DNA from: Lamprobacter modestohalophilus
GTDB lineage: Bacteria > Pseudomonadota > Gammaproteobacteria > Chromatiales > Chromatiaceae
DNA length: 64,000 nt
Assembly (NCBI RefSeq): GCF_016583905.1
Contig: NZ_NRRY01000002.1
Location: 124,001-188,000 of the forward strand
Reading direction: 5' to 3'
The position numbers were made by a program, and so were the translations under genes. Shown here one piece after another: positions 16,673 to 24,733 of the stretch (positions are counted from its first letter, which is position 1; each line of letters begins with the position of its first letter). The notes under the pieces were generated by a model. It was not told the origin of the DNA, searched no databases, and saw only the letters and a program-made list of their open reading frames with translations.

Positions 16673-17683
16673 CAGGGACTCGGGGTGGCGCTCAAGGTAA
16701 TCGGCCAGCGAGCGTATCGAGTTGGCGGCTCGAGTCGCGGTCGCGAGCAACTGGTCCAGCTCGTAACGCGTCGAGGAGCCCTCGCCGGTGAGCTGGCTGA
16801 TCGAGTTCATCGCAGCAGCAGCCTCATCAAGAGCGGTCTGAGCTGAGTTCGCCAGTGGGTCGACCTTGGCCTCAACCCGGCTTGCGACTGCGGTGACGGT
16901 CTGGGTGGCTTGCGAGAGCTCTCGGAGCAAGGGGGCGGCATCGGTGCGCAACGTCTCGGCGAGCTGCTGGTACTCGGTCAGGGTGGCGTTGGCGCGTTCG
17001 CTGAGAGGCGCAATCTCCCGATCGATCTTGTCGATAAACGATGCGATGCCGGCCAGGGCCTGATCCAGATTGTTTAGGGCCGAGCCTGTCTGGTCGGCGC
17101 TGAGGAGCCTGTTGATCGCCTCGAGCGCCTGCGTGGCGGTGTCCACGAGCTCGTCCAGATGCAGATTCTCGAGCATCTCTTGGACCCGATCGCGCGTCGC
17201 GGCGATGGCTGGCACGCGAATGGTCCCATCCGGGCTCGGCGGATAATCCCGCTTCGGCAGGTCTGGGTTCAGGCTCAGGGTGACCAGGTACTGACCGGTG
17301 ACGAAGCTGACCGATTCGAGCTGTGCACGCAGACCACGCTCGTCGACCAGGCGCTGCACCAGCTCGCCGGGCTCAACGCCTTCGAGATCGCCAAGCACAT
17401 GGATGGTGTTGGGCCAGACCTCGTAGCGCACTGGGATGCGAAAACTGTCACGATCAGCAATGTAATCAAGCCCAATCTCAACCACCTGGCCGATCGGCAC
17501 TCCTTGGAATTGGACCTGGGCGCCGACGCTCAGTCCTTGCACCGAGCCCGGGAAATAGGTGACCAGATAGAGGCGCTCGCGCAGCCAGGCACCACTGCTG
17601 AAGACCAGGATGCCGATAACGACCAACGCGACGGCACCGAGGACGAAGCCCCCGATGATGGTGGGGTTGGCCTCACGACTCAT
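16655..17683 (-). CDS. MlaD-type MCE domain protein (lipid transporter periplasmic component)
   Basis: A 342-aa membrane-anchored periplasmic protein: one N-terminal membrane helix (residues about 10-30, IIGGFVLGAVALVVIGILVF), an MCE domain (YFPGSVQGLSVGAQVQFQGVPIGQV), then a long helical coiled-coil-like tail (about 170-340). MCE proteins form hexameric rings or tubes that carry lipids between the membranes. The start ATG overlaps the stop of the ATPase gene (ATGA), placing it last in a permease-ATPase-MCE operon. It is longer than E. coli MlaD (183 aa) and closer to the PqiB/Ttg2-like long forms. A tandem duplication covers its stop codon. Confidence 0.88.
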   Translation of the reverse strand: MSREANPTIIGGFVLGAVALVVIGILVFSSGAWLRERLYLVTYFPGSVQGLSVGAQVQFQGVPIGQVVEIGLDYIADRDSFRIPVRYEVWPNTIHVLGDLEGVEPGELVQRLVDERGLRAQLESVSFVTGQYLVTLSLNPDLPKRDYPPSPDGTIRVPAIAATRDRVQEMLENLHLDELVDTATQALEAINRLLSADQTGSALNNLDQALAGIASFIDKIDREIAPLSERANATLTEYQQLAETLRTDAAPLLRELSQATQTVTAVASRVEAKVDPLANSAQTALDEAAAAMNSISQLTGEGSSTRYELDQLLATATRAANSIRSLADYLERHPESLLQGKR

Positions 17684-18609
17684 GACTCGCCCCGGCGCAG
17701 AAAGGCGCGCACCTCGTCGATCTCGCTATGGTCGCGCAGCTGTTTGGGATGGCCGGTGGTGAGCATGCTGTGGGTCTCGGCGTCGAGAAAGACGGCATCG
17801 TCGCCAATCAGGAAGAGGCTGTCGAGGTCGTGGGTGATCACCACCATGGTTGTTCCGAGGCTGTCGCGCAACTCAAGGATGAGGTCATCGAGCCGACGGG
17901 CCGAGAGTGGGTCGAGGCCGGCCGAGGGCTCGTCGAAGAAGAGGATATCCGGGTCGAGCGCCATCGCGCGCGCGACCCCGACCCGTTTGCGCATGCCGCC
18001 GCTGATCTGACCCGGATAATAGCCGCCAAAGCCAGCCAGGCCGACCAGGGCGAGCTTGTACTCGGCCAGCTCGCTGATCTGTTGCTTGGAGAGCGGCGTG
18101 TATTGCTCGAGTGGCAGTGCAATGTTCTCCTCCAGCGTCATCGAGCTCCAGAGTGCGCCGCTTTGATACATGACCCCAACCCCGCGCAAGAGTTGGGTCC
18201 GAGCCTCTTCCGAGACCTCCCAAAGGCTTTGATCTTGTAAGAACACCTGGCCTTGTCGGGGTGCGAGTAGGCCGGTGAGCGCACGCATCACCGTACTCTT
18301 GCCGCAGCCGCTGCCACCCATGATGATAAACACATCGCTGCGGCGGATGGCGAAGCTGAGCCCCTGCTGGACGATGGTGGGGCCGTAGCCGAGCGCGACG
18401 TCCTCGAGGCGGATCGCGACTGAAGCGTCATCTTCGCGCGGCGCCTGATCGTCTTCGGAGGCCAGTGCTTGCGTCTGGGTATCGCTCGGCGTTTGGGCCT
18501 CGGCTTGGGGCATCGCTTGGGGCACAGCTTGGGACTCAGCTTGGACCTCAGCTTGGGGCTCCGTTTGGCCTTGAGGCAGCTTGGAGTCTGGGGCAGCTGG
18601 GCCGTTCAT
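17680..18609 (-). CDS. MlaF-type ABC transporter ATP-binding protein
   Basis: A 309-aa ATPase with Walker A GGSGCGKST, signature ISGGMRKRVGVARA, Walker B DILFFDEPSAGLDP and the switch histidine in VVITHDL. It powers the MlaE/MlaD lipid transport complex. ATG 18609 overlaps the mlaE stop (ATGA). The N-terminus carries an unusual 55-residue extension of glutamine/alanine/glutamate repeats (EPQAEVQAESQAVPQAMPQA) that is absent from usual MlaF (about 270 aa). The C-terminus ends in IDEVRAFLRRGES, overlapping mlaD by 4 bp. Confidence 0.9.
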   Translation of the reverse strand: MNGPAAPDSKLPQGQTEPQAEVQAESQAVPQAMPQAEAQTPSDTQTQALASEDDQAPREDDASVAIRLEDVALGYGPTIVQQGLSFAIRRSDVFIIMGGSGCGKSTVMRALTGLLAPRQGQVFLQDQSLWEVSEEARTQLLRGVGVMYQSGALWSSMTLEENIALPLEQYTPLSKQQISELAEYKLALVGLAGFGGYYPGQISGGMRKRVGVARAMALDPDILFFDEPSAGLDPLSARRLDDLILELRDSLGTTMVVITHDLDSLFLIGDDAVFLDAETHSMLTTGHPKQLRDHSEIDEVRAFLRRGES

Positions 18610-19802
18610 CCAGAGAGCCCTATGGCATCGAAGATAACGGTTAGGACCGCGGCAGCGATGACGATGAAGACGATGGCAGTGACCACCGCCGAGGTGGTGG
18701 CCTCGCCAACGGCCGCCGCGCTGCGCCCGCATTGCATGCCGCGCAGGCAGCCCGAGGCGGCGACGATGGCGCCGTACACCGTAGCGCTGATGAGGCCCTG
18801 GATGATGTGGTTCCAGCCGATCGCTGCCTGGGTCTGGACTAGGTAGGCGGTGAGGGTGACGCCGCCGACCACGGTGCCAACGAAGGCGCCACCGAGGATG
18901 CCGAGCAGGTCGGCATAGAGGGTGAGCAGCGGGGTCATCAGGATCAGCGCGACCATCCGAGGCAGCACCAAGAATTCCATCGGTGGGATGCCGAAGGTGC
19001 GCAGGGCATCGATCTCCTCATTGACCTGCATGGTGCCGATGCGCGCGGCGAAGGCGGCGCCGGTGCGGCCGGCGAGGACGATGCCGGTGATCAGCGCGCC
19101 CATCTGGATCACGGTCGCCAGCCCGACCAGATCGGCGACATAGATGCGGGCGCCGAACTGGGCCAGCTGCTGATCGCCGATATAGCCCAGGATCATGCCG
19201 ACCAGGAAGCTGACCAGGCTGACGATGGGAAGGGCGTCCGCGCCCGATTCTTGGATGATGACCCAGAGCTCGGAACGGCGATAACGCGCGCGGCCGGCGA
19301 CGAAATGGCGCACGGCGATGGCGCCTTCGCCAAAGAAGGCCATGATCTCGCCGGTGGAGCGCACCAGGTCGGCGATATCCAGCCCCACCCGCGCGAGGAA
19401 GCTGGGTCCACGGTCATGCTCGGGTTCATCCGGCGGGGCGGTGAGGCTGGCCATCTCGAGCAGGCTGCGCAGGCCTTCTGGCAGGGCGCTGGGGTCGACG
19501 TGGATGTTGCGCTCTGCGCACAGCCGTTCGACCCCGGCGACATAGGTGACTAAGGCTGAATCCCAGTCGATCAGCGCGCTGGTCTCGAAACTGAGCTCGC
19601 GTGGCTGGCTGGCCGCCTTCGCGTCATCGTCGCTGCCGCGATCGATCAGGGCAGGGAGGTCGGAGAGTCTCGGGATGCGCTGATCGAGTCGCCAACGCCC
19701 AGCCAGGCGCAGGGCGATGCCACTGTCAGGGCGATTGACCAGCGTGATTGAGGGGGCGGACTCAGGCGCGTGGTCGTCGGTAGCGAGGGGTACAGTTGGC
19801 AT
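18606..19802 (-). CDS. MlaE-type permease with N-terminal STAS-like domain
   Basis: A 398-aa protein. Residues 1-120 look like a STAS/MlaB-like domain (ITLVNRPDSGIALRLAGRWRLD; FETSALIDWDSALVTYV) fused to the MlaE permease (about 150-398), whose signatures include GMILGYIGDQQLAQFGARIYVADLVG, ALITGIVLAGRTGAAFAARIGTM and EIDALRTFGIPP. The fusion puts MlaB and MlaE functions into one chain, a known variant. First gene of the three-gene operon. The complex probably keeps outer-membrane lipid asymmetry. Confidence 0.9.
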   Translation of the reverse strand: MPTVPLATDDHAPESAPSITLVNRPDSGIALRLAGRWRLDQRIPRLSDLPALIDRGSDDDAKAASQPRELSFETSALIDWDSALVTYVAGVERLCAERNIHVDPSALPEGLRSLLEMASLTAPPDEPEHDRGPSFLARVGLDIADLVRSTGEIMAFFGEGAIAVRHFVAGRARYRRSELWVIIQESGADALPIVSLVSFLVGMILGYIGDQQLAQFGARIYVADLVGLATVIQMGALITGIVLAGRTGAAFAARIGTMQVNEEIDALRTFGIPPMEFLVLPRMVALILMTPLLTLYADLLGILGGAFVGTVVGGVTLTAYLVQTQAAIGWNHIIQGLISATVYGAIVAASGCLRGMQCGRSAAAVGEATTSAVVTAIVFIVIAAAVLTVIFDAIGLSG

Positions 19803-19847
19803 CCGGTCGTGAAGGCGGCTTGGGTGATTGGCCGGTAGGATTCGTCG

Positions 19848-20040
19848 TCAGGCGGACCGATCGAGAAACCGGAGCACAGCCCCGGTGAATTCCGCAGCGT
19901 CTTCAAGCGGCAGGCCATGGGCCAGCGCCGGCTAGGATCAAGGGTGGTGGTCGCTCGTCCGCGGCGGCTGCTGGTTCATGAAGCTCGAGGTAGAGCCTGA
20001 TATCGTCACGCTGCAGGCTCGGCATGGGCGTAGTGCTCAT
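19848..20040 (-). pseudogene. Remnant of an alpha/beta-hydrolase gene (N- and C-terminal ends joined)
   Basis: From ATG 20040 the - strand encodes an N-terminus typical of alpha/beta hydrolases (SLQRDDIRLYLELHEP... PPPLIL) that runs to about 19933. In another frame, from about 19931 to the TGA at 19848, it encodes a typical C-terminal end (HGLPLEDAAEFTGAVLRFLD). The roughly 200 residues that should lie between are missing and the junction shifts the frame. The rest of the 461-bp gap up to the P-loop gene shows nothing else coding. The family call is by eye from two short ends. Confidence 0.55.
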
Positions 20041-20263
20041 TGGTTCAACGATGGATTGCTCCAGGGCATCGGCTCCAGTATAGGCGAGAGATTGGGGGCT
20101 GAAGAAGAGCCAATTCTTGGGTTGGATAAACCCAGTTGCTTGCCGTCTCTGGTGGCCGAGCAGGTGGATCGCTTATAGTTTCATGTTTTCCGCGAGCCGG
20201 CTTTGAGCCTCGGGTTCGCGTTGGTCTTGCGCCTTATCGCCCCGCTCTATCGAGGATCTCGCT

Positions 20264-21160
20264 GTGAAGCTGACAATCGACGAATTTCGCCATTGGCAGC
20301 ACCGCTGTGTCACGCTGCTGGGCATGTCCGGGGTCGGCAAGACCTATCTCTCCGGCCTGCTGCGGCGTAACGACTGGTTCCACTATTCCGGCGACTATCG
20401 CATCGGTACTCGTTATCTCGATGAGCCGATCCTCGACCTGATCAAGCTGCAGGCGATGCAGGTGCCCTTCCTGCGCGATCTGCTGCGTCGCGATTGGGTC
20501 GCGTTCCAGAACAAGATCCAGGTCGATGACCTCGGCCCGGTGCTGAGCTTCGTCGGTCAGCTGGGTGATCCGGACAAAGGCGGCCTGTCGCTGCCTGAGT
20601 TCAACCGCCGCCAGGCCCTCTATCGCGATGCCGAGATCCGGGCCATGCAGGATGTGCCCGAATTCATCCGCAAGGCACGCGAGATCTACGGCTACAGCCA
20701 TTTCGTCAACGATGTCGGCGGCAGCCTCTGTGAGCTTGAAGACCCCTCGGTGATCGAGCTGCTGGCCCAACACAGCCTGATCCTCTACATCCGCGTCCCG
20801 CAGGCCGATGAGATCAAGCTGATCCGTCGCGCCCAGGCCGATCCGAAGCCGCTCTATTTCCGCCCCGCCTTCATCAAGGCCGCGGTCAAGGATTATCTGC
20901 ACGAGCAGGGGCTCGATTACGTAGCTGATATCGATCCGAACGACTTCACCCGCTGGGTCTTCCCGCGGCTGTTCCATTCACGCGTGCCGCGCTACGAGGC
21001 GATCGCGCGCCCCTTCGGCTACACCGTTGAGTCGACCGAGGTGGCCGCGGTGCGCGACGAGCAGGATTTCCTGACCCTGATCGAGACCGCGATTGCGCGC
21101 ACGCCGCCGTTGGCCCCGGACGAGGAAGCGCAGGCCCTCAGCGGCCTGGATGCGGTTTAG
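20264..21160 (+). CDS. P-loop NTPase of unknown function beside metA
   Basis: A 298-aa soluble protein starting with GTG at 20264. A Walker A motif GMSGVGKT sits near residues 20-27, and HYSGDYRIGTRYLDE follows as in small-molecule or nucleotide kinases. A later segment (YGYSHFVNDVGGSLCELED; SLILYIRVPQADEIKLIRRAQ) may form the Walker B and lid region. I know of no assigned function. It ends 10 bp before metA on the same strand, so a role tied to homoserine or methionine metabolism is possible but unproven. Confidence 0.75.
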   Translation: MKLTIDEFRHWQHRCVTLLGMSGVGKTYLSGLLRRNDWFHYSGDYRIGTRYLDEPILDLIKLQAMQVPFLRDLLRRDWVAFQNKIQVDDLGPVLSFVGQLGDPDKGGLSLPEFNRRQALYRDAEIRAMQDVPEFIRKAREIYGYSHFVNDVGGSLCELEDPSVIELLAQHSLILYIRVPQADEIKLIRRAQADPKPLYFRPAFIKAAVKDYLHEQGLDYVADIDPNDFTRWVFPRLFHSRVPRYEAIARPFGYTVESTEVAAVRDEQDFLTLIETAIARTPPLAPDEEAQALSGLDAV

Positions 21161-21170
21161 GGCTGAGCCG

Positions 21171-22247
21171 ATGCCAATCGTTGCCCACAATAACCTTCCG
21201 ACCTTCGACCGCCTACGTGCCGAAGGGCAGAATATTCTCGAGTCCGACTGGGCGATCCATCAGGATATCCGCGAACTCCATGTTGGCTTGCTCAACATGA
21301 TGCCGGATGCTGCGCTGGCGGCGACTGAGCGCCAATTCTTTCGGCTGGTTGGGCAAAGCAACCAGATCGCGCAGTTCTATGTGCATCCGTTCTCGTTGCC
21401 GGGTCTGCCGCGCGGGGAGAAGGCGCGAGCGCATATCGAACGTTACTACCAGTCGTTCGAGGCGGTGCGTGAGCTCGGGCTGGACGCGCTGATCATCACC
21501 GGCGCGAATGTGAGCGGCCCGGATCTTGCCGAGCAGCCATTCTGGTCGCCGTTGATCGAGGTGGTCGACTGGGCCTTCGAGCATGTCACCTCAACCCTCT
21601 GCTCCTGTCTCGCCACCCACGCCGTGATGCAGTTCCGCTATGGTCAGCGGCGTCAGCCACTGCCGGACAAGCGTTGGGGCGTCTATACGCATCGCGTCGT
21701 CGATCATTCGCACCCGCTGATTGATAGCACCAACACCCTGTTCGACGTCCCGCACTCTCGCTTCAACGAGGTCAGCCGCGAACAGTTTGAGGCAGTTGGG
21801 GCAAAGGTGTTGGTGGAGAGTGATGAGGCCGGTGTGCATCTCGCCACCAGCCCAGACGGGCTGCGCATCGTCATGTTTCAGGGGCATCCTGAGTACGACA
21901 CCATCTCGTTGCTCAAGGAGTACAAGCGCGAGGTGGATCGCTTTGCGACGGGCGCGCGTGAGAGCTATCCGCCGTTCCCGGACAACGTGTTCTCGCGCAA
22001 GGCGGCGGCGGTGCTGGATGAGCATCGCCACTTGCTGCAACGGGCACTCGATCGGGGCCGCGAGCCGCCGAAATTCCCGGAAGCGCGCATCGCGGAGGAT
22101 CTCGATAACACCTGGCGCGACACCGCCGAGGGTGTCGTTGGCAATTGGTTGGGGCTGATCTATCGAGTCACCCATAACGACCGTCGGGTCCCCTTCATGG
22201 ACTGGGTCGATCCCGATGATCCGCTGCGGATGCTGACCCGCCCCTGA
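21171..22247 (+). CDS. metA: Homoserine O-succinyltransferase (MetA family)
   Basis: A 358-aa enzyme of the glutamine-amidotransferase-like MetA fold. Conserved parts: IRELHVGLLNMMPDAALAAT with the N-terminal NMMP signature, the nucleophile cysteine in STLCSCLATHAVMQF, DVPHSRFNEV and FQGHPEYDT with the catalytic histidine and glutamate. It activates L-homoserine with an acyl-CoA in methionine synthesis; succinyl versus acetyl specificity cannot be read safely. ATG 21171 follows the P-loop gene by 10 bp. No metY or metX is next to it. Confidence 0.85.
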   Translation: MPIVAHNNLPTFDRLRAEGQNILESDWAIHQDIRELHVGLLNMMPDAALAATERQFFRLVGQSNQIAQFYVHPFSLPGLPRGEKARAHIERYYQSFEAVRELGLDALIITGANVSGPDLAEQPFWSPLIEVVDWAFEHVTSTLCSCLATHAVMQFRYGQRRQPLPDKRWGVYTHRVVDHSHPLIDSTNTLFDVPHSRFNEVSREQFEAVGAKVLVESDEAGVHLATSPDGLRIVMFQGHPEYDTISLLKEYKREVDRFATGARESYPPFPDNVFSRKAAAVLDEHRHLLQRALDRGREPPKFPEARIAEDLDNTWRDTAEGVVGNWLGLIYRVTHNDRRVPFMDWVDPDDPLRMLTRP

Positions 22248-22513
22248 GCTCGTCTCTGCATTCAGTGGTCGTGCAGGCTCTACTGCGCGATTCCTGTGTC
22301 CGTTTTGCTAACGATTCTTGCCGGACAGCAGCGCTCCAATTGGGAAGCGGTTGATGAGCCCTTTCTAAGCACAACGTCCCTGCCGTTGTCGTCCTTTTCC
22401 TAGCGGACCGCGCTTGCTCGCGGGTCATTGAGCGCCTGCTCCGGTCGCTACCTACAGGCCTTAGCCTGTGATGGGTCGTTTAGCGGGGCTTTGGCTGGGC
22501 TGTGCGTCGGGCG

Positions 22514-22554
22514 TTTGTTGCGAATTTGCACAAATGATTCAAATTTGCAACAAA
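22514..22554. promoter_or_regulatory. 15-bp inverted repeat, possible operator
   Basis: TTTGTTGCGAATTTG (22514-22528) and CAAATTTGCAACAAA (22540-22554) are inverted copies with one mismatch and an 11-nt spacer. The site lies about 80 bp upstream of the promoter at 22632 and is not followed by a T-run, so an operator or upstream activator site is more likely than a terminator. Confidence 0.6.
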
Positions 22555-22631
22555 AGCATGAAAAACCGGCGAGTTATCAAAAATGCGAGTAGCTGCGCAC
22601 TTTTTTTGTCAAACACCAGTTAGACTTTTGC

Positions 22632-22660
22632 TTGTCAAGTGGCATTTGCGCTCCTAGACT
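22632..22660 (+). promoter_or_regulatory. Sigma70-like promoter for the 85-aa gene
   Basis: TTGTCA (22632-22637), a 17-bp spacer and TAGACT (22655-22660). It would give a leader of about 130 nt before the ATG at 22796. Confidence 0.55.
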
Positions 22661-22795
22661 ATGGGGTAAGAGACCGCCAGACGCACTTTTGCGACATGCG
22701 CGGTTTTGACGTTCGGGAAATCCCCGATGCAGCGGTTAACCTTACGGCCCTGCTCGGTTTTTCTGGATGAATCAACAAATTCAGCAGGTTGAGAG

Positions 22796-23053
22796 ATGTT
22801 TGACGAACAAGAGCAGGTCATCCGTTACAAGTGGGATTCTTGGACGGGCTCTGGCTACCGCTTACGCTATGATGCAGCGGATCAGGCCCACAGCTACCAC
22901 GTTGAGGACTGCAGCAACCATGTCGTGATGGACGACTACGGCTGCTCCGATCTCGACGAGGCCTTATTGGTGCTGAACCGCTTCTTCAGCATCGACGAGT
23001 CGGCCGAGCGCAACCGGATTGCCAAATGGCTGCCGAATCAGCGGCTGCAATAG
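22796..23053 (+). CDS. Hypothetical acidic protein (85 aa)
   Basis: I do not recognise it. A soluble, acidic, aromatic-rich protein (YKWDSWTGSGYRLRYDAAD; SYHVEDCSNHVVMDDYGCSDLDEALLVLNRFF) with two cysteines and no signal peptide. It has its own promoter-like sequence and a strong terminator 130 bp downstream, so it is a monocistronic unit. The beta-rich start followed by one helix would fit a small regulatory or anti-sigma-like fold, but nothing more can be said. Confidence 0.6.
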   Translation: MFDEQEQVIRYKWDSWTGSGYRLRYDAADQAHSYHVEDCSNHVVMDDYGCSDLDEALLVLNRFFSIDESAERNRIAKWLPNQRLQ

Positions 23054-23181
23054 CAGTGAGGGGATCTTCGCGCAGCGCCTACTGCCCGGTGCGGCACCAC
23101 GCCATGCTGTCGTCCGAGTCTTGGTAGCAGGCCCTGCGAACCGACCCTGACCGCTGATCTAACGCCCAAGGACGCGGGCGC

Positions 23182-23220
23182 AACGCATCAAGGCCGCTTC
23201 GAGCGGCCTTGATGCGTTTT
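23182..23220 (+). terminator. Strong Rho-independent terminator
   Basis: A perfect 17-bp stem (23182-23198 with 23202-23218), a TCG loop and TTTT. It closes the 85-aa unit and lies directly before the brxC remnant, so that remnant has no read-through from upstream. Confidence 0.9.
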
Positions 23221-23227
23221 GGGGAGG

Positions 23228-23729
23228 ATGGTCTCCAACTTCAAAATCCTCGAGACCTTCTTCGGCAATTTCGGCCATGCGCCCGAGCAGCCCAGCGTCT
23301 GGATCAGCGGCTTCTACGGCAGCGGCAAGTCCCATCTGGCCATGATGCTGCGTGCCTTCTGGGTCGATGTCGGCTTCGAGGACGGCGCCGCGGCGCGTAG
23401 CCTCGCCAAGCTCCCGACCGAGATCAAGGACCACCTGCGCGAGCTGAGTAACCAGGCCAAGCGCCATCTCACAACTGCGGAGCCAACTGCGCATCGTCCA
23501 GCTCAGCCAGCGCGCGACCCTGATCCAGCACAGCCAGGACTGGCAAGCCACCGGCGAGCAGATCAGCAAGCGCTGGCCGAGCTGGACCCAGCTGCAAACG
23601 CTGCTCTCGCACGCCAAGGATCTGGCGCCTTACCAGGCGCTGGCCGCCGAGGCCGAGCTGGCCGACTGGCTCGCCGAGGCCGAGGCGCGTATCCGCGCCA
23701 AGCTCGAGGATGGGCCGGTGATGATCTGA
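23228..23729 (+). pseudogene. Remnant of a BrxC/PglY-type BREX ATPase
   Basis: The first part (23228 to about 23460) encodes a BrxC/PglY-like N-terminal region with a Walker A motif: LETFFGNFGHAPEQPSVWIS, then GFYGSGKSHLAMMLRAFW and LAKLPTEIKDHLRELS. The second part, in another frame (about 23463 to TGA 23729), reads as a helical C-terminus (SQLRSQLRIVQLSQ... HAKDLAPYQALAAEAELADW... KLEDGPVMI). Intact homologues are about 1200 aa; here about 170 residues remain, with the start, the centre and the frame lost. Order with pglX, pglZ and brxL downstream supports a former BREX locus. Confidence 0.72.
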
Positions 23730-23897
23730 CGGGCGCCGAGCCTCACCGATGAGACACATCATGCCAATCATCGTCGATCTCTAGGACAACCTGTTGCATG
23801 GTGCCCAAGCGAGCATGAGCTTGGCTCTGGGGTAGCCATCTGCACCCGTCCATGCCTATCCTTGAGCGACATTGGCCCACGGCGAGGATTAGAGAGG

Positions 23898-24176
23898 ATG
23901 GCCGCAATATCGCTCAAATTGCCCGATGACCTGGTCGAAGAAAGTACTCGACTTGCCAACAGGCTTGGAATCACACAGGCGCAATTGATGCAGCAAGCGC
24001 TTCGGCATGAGCTCACGCACATCGAGCGTGAGCAGGAGCGGCGCGCGATGGCGTCCAGCTTGCGCGCGATGCGCGACGATCCAGACTACCTTGTGCAAGC
24101 GGATACACTCGATCAGGAGCTCGCGGAAGTCATTGTTGATGAACCGGAGGCTTGGTGGAACGGCCATTCCCACTGA
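23898..24176 (+). CDS. Ribbon-helix-helix antitoxin
   Basis: A 92-aa protein with an N-terminal ribbon-helix-helix (ISLKLPDDLVEESTRLANRLGITQAQLMQQAL) and a charged C-terminal tail ending DEPEAWWNGHSH, the arrangement of CopG/RHH antitoxins paired with MazF-like toxins. It would bind its own promoter and neutralise the toxin encoded in the overlapping downstream frame. That toxin is now reduced to 38 codons, so the antitoxin is an orphan. Confidence 0.75.
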   Translation: MAAISLKLPDDLVEESTRLANRLGITQAQLMQQALRHELTHIEREQERRAMASSLRAMRDDPDYLVQADTLDQELAEVIVDEPEAWWNGHSH

Positions 24177-24271
24177 CCCGCGGTGCTGTCCACCTGGCTC
24201 GGCTCGATCCAGCAAAGGGCGCTGAGATCGATGCGATCCTGAACCGTCTAGAGCGGATGCTTGGCCGGTGA
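24155..24271 (+). pseudogene. Internally deleted mazF-like toxin
   Basis: A 38-codon frame starting TTG/GTG inside the antitoxin end. It reads PFPLTRGAVHLARLDPAKGA, which matches a MazF N-terminus, and passes directly into EIDAILNRLERMLGR, which matches the last helix of the same family. About 75 residues are missing and the frame is kept. The motif G-A-E-I would occur on both sides of the gap in a full-length gene, so deletion between short direct repeats is the simple explanation (inference from family knowledge). Confidence 0.65.
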
Positions 24272-24458
24272 TGAACTGCCAGGTTATTGTTGTAATCTTT
24301 CCACGCCGTGGACAATTTGCACCGATGTCATCCCGATCGGCAAGCGCCTGGTGAGATCGCCAAAGGTCGGTGTCCGTGACAGCAGTTCGTTGGAGACCGG
24401 CGAGGATCAGGATCTGAAGCTCGGCGTTGCATGTAACGCAAACATGACGGAGGGAGCG

Positions 24459-24683
24459 ATGGCATCTACAGAGGTCAACGCACGCATCCAAAGACACCGC
24501 GAGGCGCTGCGCCGGGCGGGGCTGCGTCCGGTACAGATTTGGGTGCCCGATACGCGCCGGGCAGGCTTCGCGGAGGAATGTCGCCGACAGTCTCGCCTTG
24601 CGGCCCAAGCGGATGGCGCGGACAGCGAGATGCAGCATTGGATGGACGAAGCCCTCACCGATCTCGAGGGCTGGACCACATGA
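24459..24683 (+). CDS. Antitoxin MazE-type, DUF3018 family
   Basis: A 74-aa protein matching the DUF3018 antitoxin family: RIQRHREALRRAGLRPVQIW, VPDTRRAGFAEECRRQSRL and the C-terminal WMDEALTDLEGW. The ribosome-binding site AGGGAG precedes ATG 24459. The stop overlaps the next start (ATGA), as in intact mazEF pairs. The toxin gene that follows is broken, so only the antitoxin is functional. Confidence 0.8.
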   Translation: MASTEVNARIQRHREALRRAGLRPVQIWVPDTRRAGFAEECRRQSRLAAQADGADSEMQHWMDEALTDLEGWTT

Positions 24684-24733
24684 CGCGCGGCGACCTGGTG
24701 AGCATCGCCCTGATCAGGTCATCACGACGCTGA
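24680..24733 (+). pseudogene. Truncated mazF-like toxin start
   Basis: ATG 24680 begins MTRGDLVSIAL, the usual N-terminus of MazF toxins paired with DUF3018 antitoxins, and then runs out of homology to a TGA after six codons. The 3' end overlaps the convergent parE gene, so the rest of mazF was lost at this junction. Confidence 0.6.

Larger units (their letters stand above)
22248..22795. other. Intergenic region at the left border of the accessory island
   Basis: A 548-bp gap without a credible gene. Its right half (from about 22510) is markedly AT-richer than the surroundings and holds the inverted repeat at 22514-22554 and a promoter at 22632. A small hairpin (ACAGGC/GCCTGT, 22453-22468) lies in the left half. 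Confidence 0.6.

Noticed and set aside
19978-20178. 66-codon + strand open frame
   Set aside because: Antisense to the alpha/beta-hydrolase head; no ribosome-binding site or family.
20234-20977. 247-codon open frame antisense to the P-loop gene
   Set aside because: The + strand product has a Walker A motif and sensible composition; the antisense product does not.
22248-22510. Transposon remnant left of the island
   Set aside because: No inverted repeat pair, target duplication or transposase fragment could be seen.
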